A stretch of DNA of 64,000 nt from Phycisphaera sp. Its GTDB lineage: Bacteria > Planctomycetota > Phycisphaerae > Phycisphaerales > Phycisphaeraceae. Shown piece by piece: positions 26,756-34,559 of this stretch. The stretch covers positions 37,498 to 101,497 of the forward strand of contig WGMF01000035.1 in NCBI GenBank assembly GCA_016125215.1, read 5' to 3'. The translations under genes were made by a program, and so were the position numbers. The notes beneath the pieces are model-generated. The model was not told where the DNA came from, searched no databases, and saw only the letters and a list, made by a program, of their open reading frames with translations. Numbering within the stretch: position 1 is the stretch's first letter; each line of letters opens with the position of its first letter.

Positions 26756-27088
26756 CTAACCCGAAAGCATCCGGGCGATTTCTTCGAGGTCGGTCCGCAT
26801 TCTTTGGTGTGTCTGTTCATCTACCAAGCCGCGTCGTCTTGCCAATTCAAACAAGGGCACGCACTCCTGGGTGGAACCGCGTGCGATGATGAAAAAGTTT
26901 TTCCTATCCGCCTTGGTGAAACGACCGTTTCCTTCGGCGATATTGGTGGCTACGGATAAAGATGCACGGTTGAGTTGGTCTATCAGATAGAAGTAACTTC
27001 GTGGAAATTGTTCGGTGATCGTGGCAGTACTGTCAGCCAAGTCGACAGCTTTTTGATAGACCTGCAGGTTCTCAAACATGAAGGTCAT
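26756..27088 (-). CDS. Four-helix-bundle protein of the S23/IVS (23S rRNA-IVP) family
   Basis: 110 residues, the usual size. The signature FENLQVYQKAVDLAD, FPRSYFYLIDQLNRASLSV and NIAEGNGRFTKADRKNFF matches TIGR02436/PF05635, first found in intervening sequences of 23S rRNA and also free in many genomes; Avd of diversity-generating retroelements has the same fold. Cellular role is unknown. GAGGA 6 nt upstream supports ATG 27088 over ATG 27079. A tandem-word inverted repeat begins 17 nt upstream, an association noted separately. The gene is not inside an rRNA here. Confidence 0.88.
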   Translation of the reverse strand: MTFMFENLQVYQKAVDLADSTATITEQFPRSYFYLIDQLNRASLSVATNIAEGNGRFTKADRKNFFIIARGSTQECVPLFELARRRGLVDEQTHQRMRTDLEEIARMLSG

Positions 27089-27104
27089 GCATGGTCCTCA
27101 GGGA

Positions 27105-27217
27105 AGAGCAGGAGAGCAGGAGACCGCAGGGGAGCGATGCAACACTATTAGTGCAATAGCGTCTTTTTCAAATCTGCCTCTTTCTCCTGTTCAACTTCTC
27201 ACCTGCTCCCCTGCTCT
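27105..27217. repeat. Inverted repeat of GAGCAGGA words (word-array palindrome 2)
   Basis: Left arm 27105-27123 and right arm 27199-27217 agree at 17 of 19 positions. Each arm is made of 8-nt GAGCAGGN words; the left one continues as a looser series to about 27135. The element lies between the S23-family gene and a tRNA. It has the same build as the palindromes at 23.0, 41.5, 45.7 and 48.7 kb with a different word. Confidence 0.65.
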
Positions 27218-27241
27218 ATTTTTCGGCCTGGGGCCGAAAAA

Positions 27242-27316
27242 TCGGGGTGGCCGGATTCGAACCGACGACTTCCTGCACCCAAAGCAGGCGCTCTAGCCAA
27301 GCTGAGCTACACCCCG
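27242..27316 (-). tRNA. tRNA-Pro (anticodon UGG)
   Basis: Reading the minus strand from 27316, a 7-bp acceptor stem CGGGGTG/CACCCCG, D-arm GCTC...GAGC, anticodon stem CCTGC/GCAGG with loop TTTGGGT (anticodon TGG) and T-arm GTCGG/CCGGC around TTCGAAT are all present, 75 nt with discriminator A73. The CCA tail is not encoded. It is a single tRNA with no neighbouring tRNA. Confidence 0.95.
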
Positions 27317-27400
27317 TGTGTAGTCGATAGCGACAATATGTTACAGACCGTGAAAACGAATAGGTAAGGCGTTGGTCAATCAATCGAGCGCGGGTCGGGG

Positions 27401-27850
27401 TCACTGTGGCCGATAACGCGAGCCACCCGAGCCCCCGCCCGAACCACCCCGGTAGCCGCCGCTGTAACCGCCACCGCCGCCCGAGTTGCCACGGTAGCCG
27501 CCGCCGCCCGAGCCGCCTCGGTACCCGCCGCCCTGACCGGGGGCACGGTCGCCGTAGAGCAGCGCCTGTTGTTTCTTGTATTCCAACCTGTCGCCTGCGA
27601 TCTTCTGCAACGCTTCGAGGCGCTCGACCTGCTTGACCAGCACGACGATCTTCTCTTCGGGGACCGGGTTCTGGATCTTGAGGTGGCCGATGCGCGTGGT
27701 GATGCGCTGGGCTTCGAGCTTGAGGCTCGTGATCCGTTCCTCCAGTTCCTTGGCGTTCATCCGGTTGATCCGAGCCAGCGACGGCGACGGTTCGCCCTGC
27801 AGGATCGGCATCGTCCGCTTACGCTGGTGTCGCCCACCTCTGTCCATCAT
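27401..27850 (-). CDS. Coiled-coil protein with glycine-rich tail
   Basis: 149 residues from ATG 27850 (GAGGAG 7 nt upstream; the longer frame starts at TTG). The basic N-terminus (about 30 residues) precedes a helical coiled-coil region (RINRMNAKELEERITSLKLEAQRI through RLEALQKIAGDRLEYKK). The final 45 residues are Gly/Tyr/Arg/Ser repeats of the GGGYRGGSG type, as in RNA-binding RGG tails or phase-separating proteins. Not assigned to a family. The gene follows a tRNA and has no obvious operon partner. Confidence 0.7.
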   Translation of the reverse strand: MMDRGGRHQRKRTMPILQGEPSPSLARINRMNAKELEERITSLKLEAQRITTRIGHLKIQNPVPEEKIVVLVKQVERLEALQKIAGDRLEYKKQQALLYGDRAPGQGGGYRGGSGGGGYRGNSGGGGGYSGGYRGGSGGGSGGSRYRPQ

Positions 27851-28094
27851 GGCATCACTCCTCAAGGCCCGAGCAATCTGGCCACGCTCGGGTAAAACAT
27901 CTGTGCAGAAAGGTTACGCCCGACCCAAGCGCATTATTGTATCAAGCCGCGGCGGGTGTGGAAAGTTCAAACCACACGCTTGCTTCCTTGCCCGACAGGG
28001 GGTATCACCTCACCAGTCTTTGACGTTTCTGTCCGATTATGGATTCCGGAAACTGAACCCGAAATCTCGACCATCGGCTCATGGAGATTGACTT

Positions 28095-29300
28095 ATGCGT
28101 ATCCCGAGCGACACCGGCCGACACACGCTTGGCTCCTTCGCGTTCTGCGTCATCGCCGCGCTGGGCATTGTGTCAGCCCAGCCCTTGGGGCGATCCGCGT
28201 TTGCTCAATCACCCGCCGGTTCGACAACACGGGACACCGGTTCTCCAAACCTGTCGAGCGACGAACGCAAACCCTCGGACCCGGGCGAATCCACAAGCCT
28301 CACGCCCGACGGCATGGGTCACGAACCACTGATCTGCGGGAACAGCGAGACTCCCGGAGCCGACATCCTCATCCAGTGGGAAAACGACGGCGCCTTCTTC
28401 AAGCCCAACGGCGCAAGTGATGAGCACTACACCAATGGCGTCCGCGTCGACATCACCTTCCACCCCGGCTTCGCATCGGACATCGCCCAGGCGTTACCCC
28501 TGGCACCGGGCGTGATCGACCACCCGCACGACGACATCCGCTCCGCCTTCGGCCTTGCGATCGGCCAGAGCATGTTCACGCCACGCGACACCGCCTCTAC
28601 CGCGCTCATCACCACCGACCGCCCCTACGTCGGTTGGCTCTACCTCGGCGCTTATCTCCAACGCCAGCGCAGCGATGTCTTGGACCACCTCGAACTCGAC
28701 GTCGGCCTGACCGGTCAACCCTCTCTGGCACAGGACGCGCAGAAGTGGGTCCACGACCTCGTCGGCGATCCCGAACCGATGGGATGGAACAACCAGGTCC
28801 GCACCGAGGTCGACTTCAACCTCATCTACACACGCAAGTGGCGCATCAACATCCTCACCACCGACGACGTCGCGGCGCTGCCCATCGTCCAACTCATCCC
28901 CCACGCAGGCCTGACGCTCGGCACGGCCAACCGCAACGCCTTTGCGGGCTTTCTCGTCAGGGCCGGCATCAACCTGCCGGATGACTTTGGACCCTCACGC
29001 ATCGACAACCCCCGCGCCGCCACAGGCCAACCCCGCAACGGAGACCTGGGCTTCTACGTCTTCGGTCGGGTCAACGGCAAAGCCGTCCAGCACGACATGT
29101 TCATCCAGGGCGGCAACTTCACCAACGGTCCGGGCAAAGATGTCCAGGCCCTCGTCGGCGACGTGCAGGCCGGCGTGGCGGTCTACTGGCGCTACTTCGA
29201 GTTGGGCTACTCGCAATCCTTCTTCACCAAGCAATTCAAAGGGGAAGTCGGCTCCGACTCGTTCGGCGGGTTCTACCTCGTCGGGACGTTTTGCTTTTGA
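28095..29300 (+). CDS. lpxR: LpxR-like outer-membrane lipid A deacylase (DUF2219)
   Basis: 401 residues with a signal peptide and a disordered stretch up to about residue 85. The barrel segment has the LpxR signatures WENDGAFF (Asn97-Asp98), SDEHYTNGVR, DRPYVGWLY and the helix with KWVHDL (His220), which correspond to the active-site Asn, Asp, Ser-region and His of Salmonella LpxR. LpxR removes the 3'-acyloxyacyl chain of lipid A at the outer membrane. GGAG 8 nt before ATG. Its neighbour hldD also acts on lipopolysaccharide. Assignment rests on motifs; planctomycetal lipid A is poorly known. Confidence 0.85.
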   Translation: MRIPSDTGRHTLGSFAFCVIAALGIVSAQPLGRSAFAQSPAGSTTRDTGSPNLSSDERKPSDPGESTSLTPDGMGHEPLICGNSETPGADILIQWENDGAFFKPNGASDEHYTNGVRVDITFHPGFASDIAQALPLAPGVIDHPHDDIRSAFGLAIGQSMFTPRDTASTALITTDRPYVGWLYLGAYLQRQRSDVLDHLELDVGLTGQPSLAQDAQKWVHDLVGDPEPMGWNNQVRTEVDFNLIYTRKWRINILTTDDVAALPIVQLIPHAGLTLGTANRNAFAGFLVRAGINLPDDFGPSRIDNPRAATGQPRNGDLGFYVFGRVNGKAVQHDMFIQGGNFTNGPGKDVQALVGDVQAGVAVYWRYFELGYSQSFFTKQFKGEVGSDSFGGFYLVGTFCF

Positions 29301-29320
29301 GGCAACGTCTTGAGAAAGAC

Positions 29321-30349
29321 TCACCCCGGCAGGCGTCTGCGGTCTTGCTCGCTCTGGCCAAGGTAATCGACATACTCTTTGACGCCCTGTTCAAGTGAAC
29401 GCATCGGGTAGGCAAAGCCCGAGCGTGCGAGTTTTTCCGTGGTCGCCTGCGTGAAGTACTGGTACTTGCCGCGGAGGTCCTCGGGCATGGGGATGTATTC
29501 GATTTTCGGTTCAAGCCCCTGTGCGGTGAAGACCGCGGTGGCCAGGTCCTTGAACGTGCGTGCCAACCCGGTGCCGATGTTGTAAAGACCGTTGGGCGCG
29601 GTGGCGGTGACGGGCGTCTTCATCAGGTGGACGGTGGCGGCCACGGCGTCGGCGACGTGGATGAAGTCGCGCTTCTGCTCCCCGTCGGCCACCCCCGGGA
29701 GGTGGGACTTGAAGAGCTTCATCCCGCCGGTCTCTTTGATCTTGTTGTACGTGTGGAACGCGACCGACGCCATGCGGCCCTTGTGCGACTCGCCGGGGCC
29801 GAACACGTTGAAATACTTCACGCCGGCCCAGCGCGGCGGGGCCTCCTTTTGCTCCAGCGCCCAGAGGTCAAACAGTTGCTTAGATTCCCCGTAGAGATTG
29901 AGCGGCTTGTAGCGGTGCGGGTCTTTCCGGTCGTCGTACCCGTTCGACCCGTCGCCGTAGGTCGCGGCGCTCGAGGCGTAAACAAAAGGCTTGCCGTGCT
30001 CGGTACACCAGCGCCAGAGCGTGCGGGTGTATTCGAGGTTGTTGGCCATGATGTATTGGCGGTCGGTCGCCGTCGTGTCGCTGCACGCGCCTAGGTGGTA
30101 GATGCCCGTAAATCGGCCCGCTTGACCGGCGAGCACCTCGCCGATCCGGCTCAGGTCGGCGTAACCCTTGACCGCATCGGGGAAGTCGTGCCGAACCTCG
30201 GCGGGGGCTTGAGAGGAGCTGACCTTGTCACGGATCGAGGGGAAATCGTCCACCACGAACAACTCACCCGCCCCGCGTTTGGCAAGATACGCCACGAGAT
30301 AGGCCGCGATAAATCCGTTGGCGCCGGTGACAATCATCATGGTCGGCAT
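29321..30349 (-). CDS. hldD: ADP-L-glycero-D-manno-heptose 6-epimerase-like
   Basis: 342 residues from ATG 30349; an earlier frame start lacks conserved sequence. The NAD(P)-binding motif VTGANGFIAAY, the signature LGACSDTTATD, YASSAATYGDG and NLYGESKQLFD (Tyr-xxx-Lys pair), and NVFGPGESHKGRMASVAFH identify HldD (RfaD), which converts ADP-D-glycero- to ADP-L-glycero-manno-heptose for LPS inner core. It is convergent with the lpxR-like gene and 63 nt upstream of a C/G-rich hairpin element. Confidence 0.92.
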   Translation of the reverse strand: MPTMMIVTGANGFIAAYLVAYLAKRGAGELFVVDDFPSIRDKVSSSQAPAEVRHDFPDAVKGYADLSRIGEVLAGQAGRFTGIYHLGACSDTTATDRQYIMANNLEYTRTLWRWCTEHGKPFVYASSAATYGDGSNGYDDRKDPHRYKPLNLYGESKQLFDLWALEQKEAPPRWAGVKYFNVFGPGESHKGRMASVAFHTYNKIKETGGMKLFKSHLPGVADGEQKRDFIHVADAVAATVHLMKTPVTATAPNGLYNIGTGLARTFKDLATAVFTAQGLEPKIEYIPMPEDLRGKYQYFTQATTEKLARSGFAYPMRSLEQGVKEYVDYLGQSEQDRRRLPG

Positions 30350-30411
30350 CGTAGCGGATAAGCCTGCGCGTGTCGACGGATTGCGGGGCAAGAGAAACTG
30401 ACGTCAATAAA

Positions 30412-30518
30412 CTCCCCTCCCCTTTCAAGGGGAGGGGTTGGGGGAGGGGATATCTTCTGCACAACGCAAGTGAACACACCCTCCCCCGGCCCCTCCCTCT
30501 GAAGAGGGAGGGGAGATA
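30412..30518. repeat. Double C/G-rich hairpin element
   Basis: Two hairpins, 30414-30437 (11-bp stem) and 30490-30513 (perfect 10-bp stem, loop TGAA), are themselves arranged head-to-head so the whole block is palindromic. The second matches the element at 24613-24642. It lies after the 3' end of a minus-strand gene at 30546 and can act as its terminator. Confidence 0.75.
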
Positions 30519-30545
30519 AAGACGCCAGTGGCTACAGCCTGTGAG

Positions 30546-31637
30546 TCAGGCGTTCAGCGGACCCATCTTCCTGCGCGCCAGCGCGAAGCACCACGCGATC
30601 AACACGCCGTTGACAGCAAAAAACAGCAGGAAGACCCACAGCCCCCCCACCTTCATCGCCGCGGCGTGCTGGGTATAGAGTGGTTCGAGGTCGACACGGT
30701 TGAGACGGACTACCTCTCGCACACAGGTCGCACCGAGGATGGCCACAACCGAACCCACGGTTGCAAGCGCCAGCGAACGTGTGGGTTGATCGGGGCAAAT
30801 GGCAAGCCACACCAAACCGATGAGCAGCACCAGGCCACCCATCAAGGACGAAACCGTCCACACGAGCGCGGACTGGCCGAAGATGACCGAACCCCCGACC
30901 TCGTCGGCAGGCCCCGCCCAGAGGTATCCGCACGCACAAAGGCCCGCCATCGCCAGCCCAACCACGCCCGTCACCGCAAGGCGTTTGAACTCGCTGCCCG
31001 GCACCGGTTGCCCCGTGTTGCGCTGGTAACGCAGTTGCCAACCGAGCATCCACACCATCGTCGGGAACGCCCCGAAGAACCAGATACCCAGGCGTGGGAG
31101 CAATCTCGGGTCGGTGTAGATGATCGAAGACGTGGCGTAAAACGCGGTCTTGAAAACCTGGCTGCGCTGACTGAGCAGGTGGTTCTCCGTCCACGAGTAA
31201 GCCACAAACGCAAAGCACGCAAAAGCCCCGACGCCGATGGCGGCACGGACCAGGCCGTGCCTGTGGGTGATGCGTTTGGATTTGAGAAAGTATGTCAGGT
31301 AGAAGCCGACGATGAGCACGGGGAGGATCGCCATCCACCGGTGGAAGAGCAGCAGGTTCGCGGTGTAGAAGTCTTTTTTGTAGAGGATTTGGAGGAAGAG
31401 TAGTGGCGCGACGCCCGCGGTGATCGCAGCCGAGAGGGCCGCGGGCATCCAGTCACGCAAAACTCTCGCCGCCGGTGCGGTTGGCCGCTGCCCATCCGTT
31501 CCCCTGAACACACTCACCCACGCCACATACGCGCTGCCAGCCAGCACGTAGTTCATAAAGAGCACGTGGACCACGAGCGTGACCACGTAGAGCGTGAGAT
31601 AAAACATCGTCGGGAGCGGCTGGTCGAGAGGGAACAT
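30546..31637 (-). CDS. Polytopic membrane subunit beside bd-like oxidase subunit I
   Basis: 363 residues with about nine predicted membrane helices (starting FYLTLYVVTLVVHVLF) and no cytochrome motif. Several His residues fall near helix ends (TLVVHVLFM, FHRWMAIL, SWTENHLL). It starts 8 nt after the stop of the bd-like subunit-I gene and is surely translated from the same mRNA. By position it would be the second membrane subunit of that quinol-oxidising complex, in the way CydB follows CydA, but I see no direct CydB signature. Function is inferred. Confidence 0.7.
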   Translation of the reverse strand: MFPLDQPLPTMFYLTLYVVTLVVHVLFMNYVLAGSAYVAWVSVFRGTDGQRPTAPAARVLRDWMPAALSAAITAGVAPLLFLQILYKKDFYTANLLLFHRWMAILPVLIVGFYLTYFLKSKRITHRHGLVRAAIGVGAFACFAFVAYSWTENHLLSQRSQVFKTAFYATSSIIYTDPRLLPRLGIWFFGAFPTMVWMLGWQLRYQRNTGQPVPGSEFKRLAVTGVVGLAMAGLCACGYLWAGPADEVGGSVIFGQSALVWTVSSLMGGLVLLIGLVWLAICPDQPTRSLALATVGSVVAILGATCVREVVRLNRVDLEPLYTQHAAAMKVGGLWVFLLFFAVNGVLIAWCFALARRKMGPLNA

Positions 31638-31645
31638 CGTGAAAC

Positions 31646-33115
31646 CTATTGCGGCCCCGTGGCGGCGCGGGTCAGGCGGTCGGCCGAGTTTGTATGGGGT
31701 GGAAGAGTGGACAGGCCCGACCCAGTGCCCGCCTGTTCAAGATAACGTTCGATCTCCGTGAAGGGCGCGGTCTGTGACGTGTCGGGCCAATCCGTCGGGC
31801 GATTGTCCGCGTTCCACGTGACGAGTTGCACCACGGCTTCAAGCTCGTGTGCATTGCCGACGAACGGCGGCATGAACGTCTTGAGGTGCTGGAGCTTGGC
31901 AAAGTTCAGCCGTTTCTGGTCGAGCGTCCACGAGCCGGCCAGGTGCACCAGCGCGTTAGCGCCGTCCATCGTGTGACAGACCGAGCACTGGTCACGGAAG
32001 ACCATGGCCCCGAGACGTAACTGGTTGTTAGGGTAGGCCTGCGCGTCACGCAGGGGGTACGGGTCGTCCGTGGTCAGACCGACGTTACGCAGGTGGGCGA
32101 CCTCATCCGGCACAATGGAATTGGAGTAGAGCGCCCCACGGATGGTGTAGGGCTTGCGCACGCCCTCACGGACAAACTCCCCCCCGCCCGTGGCGGCAAA
32201 CGCCAGCGCCAACAGAAGCGTGGCTGTGGCGCCGTTGATATAGAGCCTCTGTTTGATGAGCGCCATCACCGCGTAGCCCCCGATGAGCAGCGACGCCCCG
32301 GCGCTGACCATGAAAAAGAGCGTCATCGCGATCGACCCGCCCATGACCCACTGCCGGCTGTCGGCTGGGATCACGCTGAAATACCACCACGCCAGCAGCG
32401 GCATGACGACCATCGCCCCGAGGAAGTGCGCCATGCGGTTGATGAGCACGGTGCGTTCCTCTCGTCCGATCTCACTCATCGTGTTGACGACGACGCAGCC
32501 GGCCAGCGCGGCGATGGTCATCGAGACCACGGTGCGGAAGAACAGCGAGGGCCAGAAGCTGGGGTTGAAGAAGTTGGCCCAAAGCGAGCCGGGTTGCCCC
32601 AGCGCCGGGGTGAGCTGCCACGAGAGGATGCCGTTGATCCAGAAGAGGCTGAACCACGCGGCGATGGAGTAGAGCACGAGCAGCGTCATGCGTGCGCGGT
32701 CGGTGAGGCCTTTGCCGTAGCGGTAGAACGTGTAGCCCGAGACGATCTCGAGACAGAAGAATGTCCACTCGGTGGCCCATATCCAGTGGAACTCGTCGAC
32801 CATGACGCCGATGGTGCGCGCCGAAACCTGGATGGTCGTGAACCACATCGCCACGCCCGTGAGGGCGCCGAGGACGAAGCTGATTAGCACGAGCGTCTTG
32901 AAATAGGAATCGAGAAACGCACGGAAGAGTTGGCTGTGCGGGTCGATGGCCGGTGACGTGACTTTTGGCCTGCGCATCGCAAGCCACTGCAGGTAACACA
33001 TGAGCATCCCGCCGCCGATGGCAAACTGCGCGAGAAAAACATGGAAGATCCCCAGCCCCCCGATCACCATGCCCTTCATCACCGGCCCGAAATCATTGAG
33101 CGGGTAGTACGTCAT
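31646..33115 (-). CDS. Cytochrome bd-like quinol oxidase subunit I with fused cytochrome c domain
   Basis: 489 residues. About nine membrane helices occupy residues 10-310; FHVFLAQFAIGGG (His25) and FHWIWATEWTFFCLEI (Glu116, Glu123) sit where CydA carries heme-ligand His and acidic residues. The usual second heme-b His region (SLFFRTVVSMT) lacks a His. After EFVREGVRKPYTI the chain has a periplasmic cytochrome c domain with CSVCH (377-381) and likely axial Met415 in TFMPPF. Such bd-like/cytochrome c fusions are known in Nitrospira and Planctomycetota, as far as I recall, with unclear electron partners. First gene of a two-gene operon. Confidence 0.78.
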   Translation of the reverse strand: MTYYPLNDFGPVMKGMVIGGLGIFHVFLAQFAIGGGMLMCYLQWLAMRRPKVTSPAIDPHSQLFRAFLDSYFKTLVLISFVLGALTGVAMWFTTIQVSARTIGVMVDEFHWIWATEWTFFCLEIVSGYTFYRYGKGLTDRARMTLLVLYSIAAWFSLFWINGILSWQLTPALGQPGSLWANFFNPSFWPSLFFRTVVSMTIAALAGCVVVNTMSEIGREERTVLINRMAHFLGAMVVMPLLAWWYFSVIPADSRQWVMGGSIAMTLFFMVSAGASLLIGGYAVMALIKQRLYINGATATLLLALAFAATGGGEFVREGVRKPYTIRGALYSNSIVPDEVAHLRNVGLTTDDPYPLRDAQAYPNNQLRLGAMVFRDQCSVCHTMDGANALVHLAGSWTLDQKRLNFAKLQHLKTFMPPFVGNAHELEAVVQLVTWNADNRPTDWPDTSQTAPFTEIERYLEQAGTGSGLSTLPPHTNSADRLTRAATGPQ

Positions 33116-33217
33116 GCGTTCACAACGATAGGCATAATCACATCAAAAAGAAAAGGGCGCGATATTAGGATTGTTGTCAACCGGCGCGATCGTTTAGCAT
33201 GGTGGACCGGTGACCAC

Positions 33218-34471
33218 ATGATGACCCCACGCCAGCGCGTACTTGCCGCGGTCGAGGGCAGACCGGTGGACCGTGTGCCGATCGACTGTTCGGGGCACCG
33301 CTCGTCGGGGATTTCCGCCATCGCTTACCGACACCTGCGCGAATACCTCCGTCTTCCCGAGAAGTGTGTGCGTGTGTACGACCCGATCCAGCAGTTGGCT
33401 ATTCTCGACGAGGACGTGCTCGAACGTTTCCACATCGACACGATCGAACTCGGCCGCGCGTTTTGTCTTGACGACAGCGACTGGGCCGACTGGACCCTGC
33501 CCGACGGTTCGCCTTGCCAGATGCCCGGCTTCGCTCTGCCCGAGCGTGACGAGACGCGGAAGCGCTGGGTCCTGCGAGCCGGGACCGGGCGCATCATCGC
33601 GGAGCTCCCCGATAGCGCGAACTTCTTCGAGCAGTGCTACTACCCCTGGGCGGAGCGTGAACCCGACTATAACAACCTGTTAGAAGAGATCCCCGCGGCG
33701 ATGGCCGAGTCGATGTGGTGCGCCGTCCCCTCGCCCTCCGGCGCGCACGCGGCAAAACTGGCGGACAAGCCCCGGCACCGTGAGCAGGCCGCCGCGCTGC
33801 GTCGATCGACCGATCGCGCGGTCCTCGGCCTTTTCGGGGGCAACCTGCTCGAGATGGGACAGTTTCTCTACCGCAACGACAACTTCTTCATGCTCCTGGC
33901 GGGCGAACCGGACAAGGCCCACCGCTTCCTCGACGTGTTGACCGATTTGCATCTGAACAACCTCGAACGCTACCTCGCGGACTTCGGCGACGTGATCGAC
34001 ATCATCGTGTTCGGCGATGACCTGGGGATGCAGGCCGGTCCGCAGATCTCACCCGAGATGTACCGGGAGTTTTTCAAGCCCCGCCACGCACGCATGTGGA
34101 AACGAGCCAAGCAACTGGCGGATGTGAAAGTCATGCTCCACTGCTGTGGCGGCGTCGAACCCCTGTTGGACGACCTCATCGACGCCGGCCTTGACACGAT
34201 CAACCCCGTGCAGATCACCTGTTGCGGGATGGACCTGCCGCACCTCAAGCAACACTTCGCCGGCCGCCTCTGCTTCTGGGGCGGCGGTTGCGACACGCGC
34301 GACGTACTGCCCAACGGCTCGGTCGAGGACGTGAAGCGACACACACGTGACCAGGTTTCGGTTTTTGGCAGGCGGGGGGGCTTCGTCTTTCAGCAGGTCC
34401 ACAACGTGATGCCCAACGTCCCGCCGGAGAATATCGTGGCAATGTTTGATACGGTGATGGGCACGACATGA
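33218..34471 (+). CDS. Uroporphyrinogen decarboxylase (URO-D) family protein
   Basis: 418 residues from ATG 33218 (GGTGG about 12 nt upstream; ATG 33221 also possible). MTPRQRVLAAVEGRPVDRVP at the start, FGDDLGMQAGPQISPEMYREF, and the metal-binding-type segment MLHCCGGVEPLLDDLIDAGL mark the URO-D/MtaA-CmuA superfamily. In heme synthesis HemE has a different signature; members with HCCGG are more like corrinoid-methyltransferase or sugar-associated homologues that are abundant in Planctomycetota. It is divergent from the bd-like operon and upstream of a sulfatase and an esterase. Its substrate is unknown. Confidence 0.85.
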   Translation: MMTPRQRVLAAVEGRPVDRVPIDCSGHRSSGISAIAYRHLREYLRLPEKCVRVYDPIQQLAILDEDVLERFHIDTIELGRAFCLDDSDWADWTLPDGSPCQMPGFALPERDETRKRWVLRAGTGRIIAELPDSANFFEQCYYPWAEREPDYNNLLEEIPAAMAESMWCAVPSPSGAHAAKLADKPRHREQAAALRRSTDRAVLGLFGGNLLEMGQFLYRNDNFFMLLAGEPDKAHRFLDVLTDLHLNNLERYLADFGDVIDIIVFGDDLGMQAGPQISPEMYREFFKPRHARMWKRAKQLADVKVMLHCCGGVEPLLDDLIDAGLDTINPVQITCCGMDLPHLKQHFAGRLCFWGGGCDTRDVLPNGSVEDVKRHTRDQVSVFGRRGGFVFQQVHNVMPNVPPENIVAMFDTVMGTT

Positions 34472-34559
34472 AGGATGCCTGCCACTGGCGGGCGTGTCAC
34501 CGGCGCCTTGTCCGCCTGTTGCACACAATAGAATGTCTTAACCTGAGGATGACCATACC

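Noticed and set aside
27078..27296. 72-codon frame between S23 gene and tRNA
   Set aside because: Consists of repeat arms and overlaps the tRNA; no ribosome-binding site or conserved sequence.
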